Source: Paenarthrobacter sp. A20
Lineage (GTDB): Bacteria > Actinomycetota > Actinomycetes > Actinomycetales > Micrococcaceae
DNA: 64,000 bases
Reading direction: 5' to 3'
Assembly: GCF_024168825.1 (NCBI RefSeq)
Contig: NZ_JALJWH010000001.1
Coordinates: 620,001 to 684,000, forward strand
Both the position numbers and the translations under genes were made by a program. Below are positions 13,106 through 20,965 of the stretch, piece by piece; the stretch's first letter is position 1; each line of letters starts with the position of its first letter. The notes beneath the pieces are model-generated. The model did not search any database. It was given only the letters and a program-made list of their open reading frames with translations, and had not been told where the DNA came from.

Positions 13106-14101
13106 GTGGTCACGGACGTTCTGCAGGAAACGGCGGCATCGCGCAGCGCAGCAGTATCGCGCAGCGCAGGGTTTCACCGCGAGGTGATCGATACCGCACT
13201 GGGCCCGTGCGCTGTCCGCGTACAGGAAGCCCCCGACGCACGCAGCCACATCGCCGATGTGTACCTTCATGGCGCTGCGGGATCCTGGACAACATTCCTG
13301 CCACTGCTGTCCGACTCCCCCGAACGTGACCGCGTCCTCATCGACCTGCCCGGCTGGGGCGACTCCACCGAAGGTGCGCGGCTTGGGCCCGCCACCGTCG
13401 AGGCCATGGCAGGGACCGTCGTCGAGGTCTTGAACGGCCTCGGATACCGCAAGTGGAACCTTGTGGGCCATTCCATGGGCGGCGTCATTGCCCTGCACAT
13501 TGCTGCGGAGTGGCCCGGGCAGACCCTCAGCGTAGCGGCGGTTTCGGCCACCATGCTTGGAGTGGCCGAGGCGGCCCGGCAACCATGGCAGGGGCTGTTC
13601 CGGATACCGTTTTTTGTCGTCATGATCCTTCTCATGCGCTCCACCGCAGTCTTCGGAAAGGCAGGGAGGGCACTGATCCGGTTGGTGGGGAACACGCCAT
13701 TCATGCGGCTGCTCCTGTCGCCGCTGTTCGCGGACCCTGCAGCCATCCCCGCGCACGTCATCCGGAGGCTCGCACGCGAGGCCCGTCCCGCTGCGTTCTA
13801 CGCGGCGACGCGGGCCGTCGCTCAGTACGATTTTGACCAATGGCGCAGTATCAGCTGCCCGGTCCTTGCCACCCGCGGAGAGTGCGATGCGTTCACGCCC
13901 CAGTCCGACCTGGATCAGTTGGCTTCCCTTGGATCCCATATCCGGACAGTGACAGTGCAGGGCTGCGGACACTTCGCGATCGCCGAGCAGACCGCCGTCG
14001 TTCAGCAACTGCTGGATGAGACGTACGGCGACGTGACATACGGCGACGTGACATACGGAACTGCGGCCGGGCAGGCCCGCAAGGCACAATGGACAGCATG
14101 A
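13106..14101 (+). CDS. Alpha/beta-fold hydrolase
   Basis: The GTG at 13106 has GAGGAG six bases upstream. The 331-residue protein shows an alpha/beta hydrolase domain with the oxyanion strand YLHGAAGSW, the nucleophile elbow GHSMGG, the acid in TRGECDAFTP and the His in GCGHFAIAEQ. A hydrophobic cap insertion (IPFFVVMILLM) follows the nucleophile strand. Two short direct duplications fall inside the gene, giving ASRSAAVSRSA near the N-terminus and GDVTYGDVTYG near the C-terminus, both outside the catalytic core. The stop overlaps or abuts the following phosphatase gene. Substrate is unknown; an ester or lactone intermediate of the operon is a reasonable guess. Confidence 0.85.
   Translation: MVTDVLQETAASRSAAVSRSAGFHREVIDTALGPCAVRVQEAPDARSHIADVYLHGAAGSWTTFLPLLSDSPERDRVLIDLPGWGDSTEGARLGPATVEAMAGTVVEVLNGLGYRKWNLVGHSMGGVIALHIAAEWPGQTLSVAAVSATMLGVAEAARQPWQGLFRIPFFVVMILLMRSTAVFGKAGRALIRLVGNTPFMRLLLSPLFADPAAIPAHVIRRLAREARPAAFYAATRAVAQYDFDQWRSISCPVLATRGECDAFTPQSDLDQLASLGSHIRTVTVQGCGHFAIAEQTAVVQQLLDETYGDVTYGDVTYGTAAGQARKAQWTA
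13138..13169. repeat. 14-bp direct repeat inside the alpha/beta hydrolase gene
   Basis: The unit atcgcgcagcgcag is present twice with an 18-base period, so the frame is kept and the protein gains a second Ser-Arg-Ser-Ala unit. Confidence 0.7.
14024..14053. repeat. 15-bp tandem repeat inside the alpha/beta hydrolase gene
   Basis: The unit tacggcgacgtgaca occurs twice in tandem followed by a partial third copy, encoding a repeated YGDVT near the C-terminus. The 15-base length keeps the frame. Confidence 0.75.
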
Positions 14102-14682
14102 CCCTCACAACTTTCGCCCTCGTCCGCCACGGCCAAACCGATTGGAACGCCGAGCGCCGGTTGCAGGGTTCCACCGATATTCCGCTGAACGACGTCGGCC
14201 GCGGCCAGGCGCGCGACGCCGTCGCCGTCCTGTCGGATCGCCAGTGGGACGCAGTAGTGTCCTCACCGCTGGGTCGCGCTGCGGAGACGGCGGAGATCAT
14301 TGCGGAGGGACTGGGCCTGAAGGTTTCCCGCCTGGTTCCCGAGCTCACCGAACGCAGCTTTGGGCCCGCAGAGGGACTGCAGGCAGGTCCCGAACTGGAG
14401 GCCCTGCGCATCCCCGGCGGTTTCCGCGGCGGCGAAAGTGACGAAGCCGCCGCCGATCGGGGCATCACTGCCCTGGAAGAACTGGCCGAAGAATTCGCCG
14501 GCAAGCGTGTGCTGGTGGTTGCCCACGGCACGCTGATTCGTTTGACGCTCAACCGCGCTATCGGCCGGACCCTGGACGGTGTCCAGAACGCCGCCCTTAA
14601 CCTGGCCCACCACGATGCTACGGACGGCTGGCAGCTGGAGTACTTCAACGGCGAGCGCGTCACGGCCGACGTCGGGGCGTAG
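14089..14682 (+). CDS. Histidine phosphatase family protein (phosphoglycerate mutase-like)
   Basis: The 197-residue product has the family signature LVRHGQTDWN near the N-terminus, a helix with SSPLGRAAETAEII, Glu in LTERSFGPAEG and the second catalytic His in VVAHGTLIR. This is a broad-specificity phosphatase layout, typical of actinobacterial CobC/GpmB-like proteins. Two starts are possible, ATG 14089 with AAGG close by and ATG 14098, which overlaps the upstream stop as ATGA. It closes the five-gene operon, although its role in the pathway is unclear and it may only be carried along. Confidence 0.88.
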   Translation: MDSMTLTTFALVRHGQTDWNAERRLQGSTDIPLNDVGRGQARDAVAVLSDRQWDAVVSSPLGRAAETAEIIAEGLGLKVSRLVPELTERSFGPAEGLQAGPELEALRIPGGFRGGESDEAAADRGITALEELAEEFAGKRVLVVAHGTLIRLTLNRAIGRTLDGVQNAALNLAHHDATDGWQLEYFNGERVTADVGA

Positions 14683-14713
14683 CGGCGCACCGGCAGTCAG
14701 CGACGCGACGGGG

Positions 14714-15259
14714 CTAGCCGTTGGTGGGGGCCTGGGCCTGCCCGCTCAGAGTTGCGGCCAGCAACCGGTCAAAGCTGGCAATTCCGTTGCGTGGGGAGAC
14801 GGCCATGATGACCGCACGCCATCGCTCGGGAGCATCGTCCCCAACTGCCAGGACCCGTTGCACCTGGAGTCGCAATCCGGGCATCCCGCTGACCAACAGC
14901 GGAAGGGCCTCGCCGCTCCTGGCCAGATGGCGGAGTTGCTTCGCTGAGAGGTCTTCGTGGGCGCTGCCGGTGACCTCATGGATCGTGTCATTGATCCGCG
15001 TGGTGAGGCGCCGCATGAAGGTCCTCCGGGCTGCCACCGCGGGGACCGTGAGGATGCCGGCGAAGGCCACCGTGAACAATGCCACGGAGCCGACGTTCCT
15101 GAGTCCCGTCATGAAGACCATCATGGTCAGCGCCACCATCATGCCGAGAATGCTGAAGAGGACAAACCTGATAACCGGGTTGTCGCCAGGCTTCCTCTCC
15201 CACGACACAACGGTTACTGCGTCTTGAGGTGATGGATGGCGTGCTGGATTCTGCATCAT
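14714..15259 (-). CDS. Two-helix membrane protein of unknown function
   Basis: The 181-residue protein has a polar N-terminus, two adjacent hydrophobic helices (about 30-48 and 56-74), then a basic stretch ARRTFMRRL and a soluble C-terminal domain of about 100 residues containing LSAKQLRHLARSGEALPLLV. I do not recognise the family. Its start overlaps the stop of the coiled-coil gene upstream as ATGA, so the two are co-translated. The phosphatase gene on the other strand converges on its 3' end. Confidence 0.7.
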   Translation of the reverse strand: MMQNPARHPSPQDAVTVVSWERKPGDNPVIRFVLFSILGMMVALTMMVFMTGLRNVGSVALFTVAFAGILTVPAVAARRTFMRRLTTRINDTIHEVTGSAHEDLSAKQLRHLARSGEALPLLVSGMPGLRLQVQRVLAVGDDAPERWRAVIMAVSPRNGIASFDRLLAATLSGQAQAPTNG

Positions 15260-15819
15260 CGGGGTCCCTTCACTTCCATGAGCGCTTCGGCAAGGATGAC
15301 TGCTTCGCGGGCCTGCCTCAGATCGCTGAGCAATCCGGGATCGGGTGTTGCTTTCGCGGCACCCCGTGGGCCGGCGAGTTCATAAAGGGCCCTGTTCAGG
15401 TTGTTCCGGTCTTGCGACAACCGCCTGGACGTCTTCAGTTTGGTGCTGCTGGCCCCAAGCTCACCGAGAGACTGCTGGATGGCATCGCGTTGTCCTTGCA
15501 TGAGGTGCAGTTTTTCCGTGATTCGCAGGGTCTGTGAATGGTGAAGAGTCACCATTTTCACGGCGGTATCGTGGAGTTCGCCCAGGGCTGCGTAGGTCTC
15601 TGGCCCGCCCGCATGACGGTCCAGTTCTTCGCTGACGCGGGCCCGGCGTTGCTCCCACTTCAGCGATGCCGACTGGTACTTCTCCAGGAGCAAAGTGACT
15701 GCCGTGATTGCCTTGTCCACCGAACGGAGCCGAGTGGTGAGGCTGGCTGCGACGTCATCCAGCCGCTCGAGGAATGCTGCGTAGTTGTCCGCGGGCGGAA
15801 CGTGGTCCTGTTGGTTCAT
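15256..15819 (-). CDS. Coiled-coil protein of unknown function
   Basis: The 187-residue protein is almost entirely helical, with heptad-like patterns in about 15-80 (FLERLDDVAASL, VTLLLEKYQSA) and 95-150 (LRITEKLHLMQGQRDAIQQ). It has no membrane segment, signal peptide or Cys. No domain is recognised. The start is the ATG at 15819, and the next 180 bases upstream hold no gene. It is coupled to the two-helix membrane protein, suggesting a soluble partner that docks on it. Confidence 0.7.
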   Translation of the reverse strand: MNQQDHVPPADNYAAFLERLDDVAASLTTRLRSVDKAITAVTLLLEKYQSASLKWEQRRARVSEELDRHAGGPETYAALGELHDTAVKMVTLHHSQTLRITEKLHLMQGQRDAIQQSLGELGASSTKLKTSRRLSQDRNNLNRALYELAGPRGAAKATPDPGLLSDLRQAREAVILAEALMEVKGPR

Positions 15820-15999
15820 GGGCCACCCTGCCCACCTCGATGATGGCGCTGCGCCTGCCCGCCGGAAGGTCCGGCCCCGCCCATGAAGCGGGAGCCCAGC
15901 AAGGAAAACCCTCCCCGAACGCCCATGTCACGAGGATAGAGGCTCCGGGACGGGTCTCATAGGCCCGGGCGTACGCCTGTGGTGGTCCGACCCAACTCC

Positions 16000-16284
16000 C
16001 TACCTGGCTTCGAGACGCGCCTTCAGCTGCTCCGTGTAATCCGGGTAGGCGGCAGCGATCTCTTCGAGGTCAACCGTCTGGGGGAAGTCGATCACCGGCT
16101 GGTGTTCCGCCAAGTACGTTGTGGTTTCGCCAACAACCAGTTGCTCATCGAATCCGTCCAGTCCCGCTTCCGCGAGGAATTCCGGGTTGGTGTGGACCAG
16201 GGATTCGCCGGTTTGGCCTTCCGATGCCCAGCGCACCAAGTATTCGTTGTGATTCACAAGTTCAATGTCGAACGTCTTCTCCAT
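16000..16284 (-). CDS. Small acidic conserved-looking protein, unknown
   Basis: The 94-residue protein begins MEKTFDIELVNHNEYLVRW and ends with a helix rich in Glu, Ala and Lys. It is acidic, with no signal or membrane segment. The pattern of an N-terminal beta meander followed by a helical tail suggests a folded domain, but I do not recognise a family. It lies 17 bases downstream of a TetR gene on the same strand and may be co-transcribed with it. Confidence 0.6.
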   Translation of the reverse strand: MEKTFDIELVNHNEYLVRWASEGQTGESLVHTNPEFLAEAGLDGFDEQLVVGETTTYLAEHQPVIDFPQTVDLEEIAAAYPDYTEQLKARLEAR

Positions 16285-16301
16285 GGCAGCAGCCTACGCC
16301 T

Positions 16302-16946
16302 TTACGTGGTGCGGGCTGACCCGCTCCGGAGGCCCATGAGGTCCAACAGGGTCTCGGTCTTCAACCCCAGGAGCGAGGCGGCGAGGCTCCCCATGAGGTC
16401 CAGTACGTACTCGCTGCTGGCACTCCCGGCCAGCACGTCCATCACCAGGCCGTCTTCCTGGGCAACCAGGGTCCGGGCGATCTTGTCCGGGTGCAGAAGG
16501 GGCGAGAATTCGCCCGAGCGGGTTCCGGCGTCGATGATTTCCCGGTAGACGCGTTCCTGGGCGCTGGTGAGCTGTTCCTGGATCCGGCGCTGCTCGGGGT
16601 CGCGCAGCATGTGGGGCCAGTACTCGTAGAGGATGCGGGAGACGTCGTCGTCGAGTCCGGCGGTGGTTCCCGCGCTGATGACGGCGGCAAGCCGGGCTGT
16701 GGGGTCCATTCCCGGATCAACAGCTTCTGCGAGCTTTTCCAGGAACCTGTCCGAGGATGCGTGCACGGCGGCAGCGATGATCTCGGCGTGGCTGCCGAAA
16801 TAGTAGAGCACGGCGTTCGCGGCCATACCGGCTTCGGCGGCGATGGCGCGCAGGGTGGCCCCCTCGGCGCCGTCACGCGCGGCCACGGCCTGGGCTGCAG
16901 CCACGATTTCCTGTCGCCGGATTTCCTTCTTGTCGACCCTCGCCAC
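16302..16946 (-). CDS. TetR-family repressor, likely controls the APC permease-amidase operon
   Basis: The 214-residue protein has the N-terminal DNA-binding region ATLRAIAAEAGMAANAVLYYFGS, a TetR helix-turn-helix with the usual aromatic pair. The C-terminal domain has the BetI-like pattern with EYWPHMLRDPEQRRIQEQL. It is divergent from the permease operon, and the gap contains three overlapping palindromes on the motif TGAAT-nnn-ATTCA, which overlap a good promoter. It therefore probably represses the operon and itself, with the transported compound or its product as inducer. Confidence 0.9.
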   Translation of the reverse strand: MARVDKKEIRRQEIVAAAQAVAARDGAEGATLRAIAAEAGMAANAVLYYFGSHAEIIAAAVHASSDRFLEKLAEAVDPGMDPTARLAAVISAGTTAGLDDDVSRILYEYWPHMLRDPEQRRIQEQLTSAQERVYREIIDAGTRSGEFSPLLHPDKIARTLVAQEDGLVMDVLAGSASSEYVLDLMGSLAASLLGLKTETLLDLMGLRSGSARTT

Positions 16947-16979
16947 TACTGCTCCCCTGTGGACCCTTGAAGATTTCTG

Positions 16980-17035
16980 TTGACATTGACTCTAGACGGG
17001 TATTGAATGGCATTCAAATTTGAATGTGATTCAAA
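16980..17035 (+). promoter_or_regulatory. Promoter with overlapping TetR operators for the permease-amidase operon
   Basis: A TTGACA box (16980-16985) is followed after 17 bases by TTGAAT (17003-17008). Overlapping the latter are tgaat-ggc-attca (17004-17016), attcaaatttgaat (17012-17025) and tttgaat-gtg-attcaaa (17019-17035), all perfect palindromes sharing one half-site. A repressor bound here would block the promoter. Assignment to the adjacent TetR protein is inferred. Confidence 0.7.
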
Positions 17036-17059
17036 TTACTGATTCAACGAGGAGTCTCC

Positions 17060-18634
17060 GTGTCACATCCCCCTTCCCCACCCATGGTCACCAAGGGCCC
17101 AGCACCCAAGGATCCCGCCCCTGGGGATCCAAGCTCCAAGGGCCTCAAAGCCGGGTCCATCGGCATCGGCCCCACCGTCGCCCTCGGCCTGGCTGCCGTC
17201 GCCCCCGCCTACAGCTTGGCCGTCACGCTCGGATTCGTAGTCCTGGCCGTTGGCGCAAGCACCCCCGCTGCGTTCCTGCTGGGATTTGTCCCGATCCTTT
17301 TCACGGCGCTTGCCTTCAGGGACCTGAACAAGGAGATGCCCGACTGCGGCGGTGTTTTCGTCTGGATAACCCGCGTTTTCGGCCCAGCGGCAGGCTGGTT
17401 CCTCGGCGGCTGGGTTCCCCAGATGGCCACCTTCATTGCGAGCGCGGCGCTGGCCCAGGTGGCCACCACCTATCTGCTCAACTTCTTCGGCCTGGCGTGG
17501 ATCGCCGCGGAGCCCATAGCCGTTTCTGCCATTGCGTGCGGGCTGGTTGTCCTGAGTGCATGGATCGCGGCGAGGGGGATCGAGCTCTCCGCGTGGGTCC
17601 AGTACGCGCTGATTGCCCTGCAGCTGGTGGCTCTCGGCGGATTCTGCGTCGCGGCCTTCACCGCAATGGCCGCGGGGACCTCCGCCGGAACGGCAGAAGG
17701 CGGCAGGCAGCCAAGCCTGGCCTGGTTCAATCCGTTCGCATCCGGCGACATGTCCGGACTCGTGTCCGGCGTCATCCTGTGCCTCTTTATCTACTGGGGC
17801 TGGGACGCGCTGATAGCCGTGAATGAAGAAACCACCGACCGCAAGGGAACACCCGGCAAGGCCGTTGTCATCACTACCGTCATCCTGCTGTTCTTCTACG
17901 TCGTGACCGCCACGGCCGCCGTCGGATTCGCCGGAACCGCGGGGATCACCGACCCGGAAACCGTCTCGGACGTCCTCTCGGTCCTCGGCCCGCAAGCTGC
18001 CGGCGAGGTGTTTGGCCACGTCATCATCCTGGCAGTAGGCGTCTCAGCGTTGGCGGCCCTGATGACCGTGGCAGTCAGCACGCCCCGGACCTGGCTGAGC
18101 ATGGGCACTTACGGTGCGCTTCACCGGGCGACCACGCGGATGCACGCCAAGCGCGGAACCCCCACCACCTCCATCGTCTGGTGGGCGGTCATCACCATGG
18201 CAATATCGCTGGGATTGACGGCCATCAGCGCCGACTTCATCGGACTGGCCATCCTCTCGGTGGGGCTGATGATCGCGGCCTACTACGCAGCCACCGCACT
18301 GGCCTCGGTGGTGTACTTCGCACCGCTGATGCGCACCTCCGCATCCGCCCTGATCCTGAAAGGCATCCTCCCCGGCCTCGGCGCCATCCTCATGATCGGC
18401 GCGTTCGCCTACAGCGCCGTGGACATGCTGTCCCCGGAGTACGCCGGCCTGTCCTGGCTGGGCATCGGCTCGGTGTTCTGGATCGGCATCGGCGCCTTGG
18501 CCCTCGGCCTTGTGGTCACCGCGGTCTTGAGGCCCAGGCTCCGTCCCTTCTTCTCCGGCAAAACGATCCCCCGCGGGAACGTCACCACCCGCCACCACCT
18601 TCCACCCATTCTCAGCAACGAAACCGAGGCATAA
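17060..18634 (+). CDS. APC-superfamily amino acid/amine permease
   Basis: The GTG at 17060 has AGGAG six bases upstream. The 524-residue protein has a Pro-rich N-terminal tail and twelve to thirteen membrane helices. The first helix region IGIGPTVALGLAAVAPAYSL matches APC carriers, as do DCGGVFVWITRVFGP after helix 2 and the GWDALIAVNEET region. The family takes up amino acids, polyamines or related amines by H+ symport. It directly abuts a nitrilase-family gene, so it probably imports that enzyme's substrate or takes part in its metabolism. Confidence 0.9.
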   Translation: MSHPPSPPMVTKGPAPKDPAPGDPSSKGLKAGSIGIGPTVALGLAAVAPAYSLAVTLGFVVLAVGASTPAAFLLGFVPILFTALAFRDLNKEMPDCGGVFVWITRVFGPAAGWFLGGWVPQMATFIASAALAQVATTYLLNFFGLAWIAAEPIAVSAIACGLVVLSAWIAARGIELSAWVQYALIALQLVALGGFCVAAFTAMAAGTSAGTAEGGRQPSLAWFNPFASGDMSGLVSGVILCLFIYWGWDALIAVNEETTDRKGTPGKAVVITTVILLFFYVVTATAAVGFAGTAGITDPETVSDVLSVLGPQAAGEVFGHVIILAVGVSALAALMTVAVSTPRTWLSMGTYGALHRATTRMHAKRGTPTTSIVWWAVITMAISLGLTAISADFIGLAILSVGLMIAAYYAATALASVVYFAPLMRTSASALILKGILPGLGAILMIGAFAYSAVDMLSPEYAGLSWLGIGSVFWIGIGALALGLVVTAVLRPRLRPFFSGKTIPRGNVTTRHHLPPILSNETEA

Positions 18635-19537
18635 ATGCGCATCCTGTCCATCGCAGCACTTCAAACCAACCCCGTGCCGCATAATCTCGAAGCCACCTGG
18701 GCACGGTTCGAGGCCCAGGCCGAGTCGGCCAAGAGGCTCGGCCCCGACGTGGACGTCATCGTGGTTCCAGAGCTCCTGCTTTCCGCCCCTGGCGAGTTCC
18801 TGATGCCGGACCCGGACGGCGAAACCCGCTCCGCCGCTCCGATCCCCAGCCCGCTGACCGACCGCATCTCGGCACTGGCCCGCAGGCTCAACGTGTGGCT
18901 CGTACCAGGCTCCCTTCTGGAAACAGACAACGGGAACACTTTCAACACAGCCATCGCCGTTTCACCGCAAGGCGAGATCGTGGCCCGCTACCGGAAGCTC
19001 TTCCCTTGGCGGCCGTTCGAAACCACCACGCCCGGAGATTCGTTCGTCACGTTCGACATCCCCGGCTGCGGACGCATTGGCCTGGCCATCTGCTTCGACG
19101 GCAGCTTCCCGGAAGTGGCGAGGCAGTTGGCCTGGCTGGGCGCCGAAGTCATTATCCAGCCAACCCTCACCACCACACGGGACAGGGCCATGGAGATTGT
19201 CATGTCCCAGGCCAACGCCTTCGCCAACCAGGTCTATGTGGTGAACGTCAACGGCGCGTCCCCGTCCGGGGTTGGCGAGAGCGTCATCGTGGATCCCGAG
19301 GGCACCATCATGCAGCATGCCCGGGGTGGGGAAGAGATCCTGTTTGCCGTGCTGGACCTGGACCGCGTTACCCAGCTGCGCCGCTACGGAACCCACGGCA
19401 TCAACCGCCCGTGGACCCAACTCCGGGACCAGGAAGGCCTGTTGTCCTTCCCGATGTTCGGCGGGGCCCATTTCCAGTCCCCGGATTGGACCGAGCCCAG
19501 CACGGCGGGCCAGCGGAGCACCGCAGCTCCGGCCTGA
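18635..19537 (+). CDS. Carbon-nitrogen hydrolase (nitrilase superfamily amidase)
   Basis: The ATG at 18635 follows the permease stop with no gap. The 300-residue protein has the Glu-Lys-Cys triad: Glu46 in VVPELLLS, Lys121 in RYRKLFPW and Cys153 in LAICFDGSFPE. It ends with a Gly-Thr-His stretch and an acidic/Ser-rich tail. Superfamily members hydrolyse amides, carbamoyl groups or nitriles; the CFDG context is amidase-like rather than a true nitrilase (which usually has CWE). With the APC permease and TetR repressor it forms a substrate-inducible uptake-and-deamidation unit. A 14-bp hairpin terminator follows 21 bases later. Confidence 0.88.
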   Translation: MRILSIAALQTNPVPHNLEATWARFEAQAESAKRLGPDVDVIVVPELLLSAPGEFLMPDPDGETRSAAPIPSPLTDRISALARRLNVWLVPGSLLETDNGNTFNTAIAVSPQGEIVARYRKLFPWRPFETTTPGDSFVTFDIPGCGRIGLAICFDGSFPEVARQLAWLGAEVIIQPTLTTTRDRAMEIVMSQANAFANQVYVVNVNGASPSGVGESVIVDPEGTIMQHARGGEEILFAVLDLDRVTQLRRYGTHGINRPWTQLRDQEGLLSFPMFGGAHFQSPDWTEPSTAGQRSTAAPA

Positions 19538-19557
19538 CCAGCCCCGGCTTTAACTGG

Positions 19558-19596
19558 AGAAGCGCACGACGGCGACAACCGGCGTCGTGCGCTTCT
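19558..19596. terminator. Terminator hairpin, repeated-family copy 1
   Basis: A perfect 14-bp inverted repeat (agaagcgcacgacg with cgtcgtgcgcttct) lies between the convergent amidase and DUF6458 genes. It is followed by cttgcgtc. Two other near-identical hairpins occur at 22511 and 28896. Confidence 0.8.
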
Positions 19597-19613
19597 TGCG
19601 TCAACAGCGGCTG

Positions 19614-19844
19614 CTAGACCTCGGGGCGCCGTTCGACCACCGTTTCAGGGGCCGTGCGCCGCTCGACTACGGTCCTGCGGGTCCTGCTGGACATCGCGAT
19701 GGAAATGATGAGCCCAACGACGCCGACCACCATCAGGATGTAGCCCACCAGGACCTGGTCCAGGAAGGGGATGAGTCCGGGGGCGAGCGCGAAGGCCAAA
19801 ATGGCTCCGACAGCAATCAGGGCAATGGAAGAACCGATTCTCAT
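19614..19844 (-). CDS. Small two-helix membrane protein, DUF6458
   Basis: The ATG at 19844 has GAGGAG upstream; a longer frame starting at 19910 is not supported. The 76-residue protein begins MRIGSSIALIAVGAILAFAL, which I recognise as the DUF6458 pattern common in actinobacteria, and has two membrane helices followed by a basic tail with the repeated motif TVVERR. Function is unknown. It stands alone and shares a bidirectional terminator with the amidase gene. Confidence 0.85.
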   Translation of the reverse strand: MRIGSSIALIAVGAILAFALAPGLIPFLDQVLVGYILMVVGVVGLIISIAMSSRTRRTVVERRTAPETVVERRPEV

Positions 19845-19955
19845 AGCGTGCTCCTCGTGTCCGTTCGGCGCATGGTCAGGGAACTCCGGCCGAATCTGTA
19901 CCGTCAGCATACTTATGATCTATGGCCTCCACCAGACATTGCGCCACCGCACCAA

Positions 19956-20852
19956 TCAGTGTCCGTAGCGGGCGGCCAGCCTGGCGATGGCATCTTCCGG
20001 GGTTGGCGCAGGCCCGAACACCTGCTCCTGCCGGGTGGTGTCCGCAATGTATTTTCCGGTCTCGAACCACGCCACCATGCTTGCCATATCGCCCACCAGC
20101 GGAAGGATCTTCGACGTGACCTTGCCAAGCCCGGCGATGGCACCCGCCGGCACGGTCATGACCTTGATCGGCTTGCCTGCCCGGCGCCCCGCCACCTCCG
20201 CAGCTTCCTGGATGCTCACAGGCCGGCTCCAGCCAATGTCGATGCGCTCCCCTTCGACGATGTCCGCGTCAACAGCCTCCGCGAGGTACCTCGCGACGTC
20301 GCTGGCCAGGACGAACGTCAGCCGCGCGTCCTTCGAACCCAGCCACACGAAGCGCCCCTTCGCGAACGGGTCTCCGCCCATCCCGACCGCCTGGTCAAAG
20401 AAGGCGCCCGGCCGGAGGGCCACGAACGGAACACCAAGCTCCTCGAATTTATCCTCGGCGAGCTTCTTGTTCCAGAAATGCGGGATCTGCGGAGTTTGGT
20501 CGCTGGTGACAATGCTGATCAGCACGAATCGGGGCACGCCGGCCTGTTTGGCAGCGACCGCCAGGTTGCTGTTCCCGTAGGTATCGATCGCCTTGGCGTT
20601 CTTGTCGTTCCGGGTATAGCCGGCCGCGGTCGACACCACCGCTGAAACTCCCGTCATCGCGGCAATCAAGGAGGCGGCGTCCAACATGTCTCCGCGCGCA
20701 ATCTCAACGCCTTTGGCCTCAAGCTTGGCGGCATTGGACTTTGGCCTCACCAGTGCGCGGACTTTCTTACCGCCCTTGAGAAGCTCGTCCACCACTTGGC
20801 CACCCAGGAATCCCGTGGCACCAATAACAAGGACAGGCAGGTCTTCGGCCAC
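19956..20852 (-). CDS. NAD(P)-binding protein, NmrA/atypical short-chain dehydrogenase type
   Basis: The 298-residue protein starts with the Rossmann motif VLVIGATGFLGGQVV and an Arg after the second strand (ALVRPKS), which indicates NADP preference. The later GVSAVVSTAAGYTRND and LISIVTSDQTPQIPHF regions match NmrA-like atypical SDR proteins that act as redox sensors or reductases. The YxxxK catalytic pair is not clearly present. It is transcribed away from the XRE-cupin regulator with a 95-base gap, and its own downstream neighbour is 111 bases away, so it is probably single. Confidence 0.85.
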   Translation of the reverse strand: MAEDLPVLVIGATGFLGGQVVDELLKGGKKVRALVRPKSNAAKLEAKGVEIARGDMLDAASLIAAMTGVSAVVSTAAGYTRNDKNAKAIDTYGNSNLAVAAKQAGVPRFVLISIVTSDQTPQIPHFWNKKLAEDKFEELGVPFVALRPGAFFDQAVGMGGDPFAKGRFVWLGSKDARLTFVLASDVARYLAEAVDADIVEGERIDIGWSRPVSIQEAAEVAGRRAGKPIKVMTVPAGAIAGLGKVTSKILPLVGDMASMVAWFETGKYIADTTRQEQVFGPAPTPEDAIARLAARYGH

Positions 20853-20936
20853 AATTTCTCCTTAGGGTTTTGTTCCTAGCTCAGTGGTAGCACGGGGCCG
20901 GGATCCCGGCTAGACCCCAAATCGCCAAGACAACCA

Positions 20937-20963
20937 GTGCACTCTCGGTGCAGTATTATGCAC
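20937..20963 (+). promoter_or_regulatory. Palindromes and -10 box just upstream of the XRE-cupin gene
   Basis: The repeat gtgca-gtatta-tgcac (20948-20963) and a further gtgcac at 20937 lie directly before the ATG at 20966. A TATTAT box (20954-20959) sits seven bases from that ATG, so the transcript may start at or next to the start codon (leaderless), with self-repression by the encoded protein. Confidence 0.45.
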
Positions 20964-20965
20964 TT

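Noticed and set aside
20872..20925. tRNA-like stretch with cctagctcagtggtag
   Set aside because: It resembles a tRNA D-arm, but no T-arm (ggttcga) and no acceptor stem pairing could be found in the following 60 bases.
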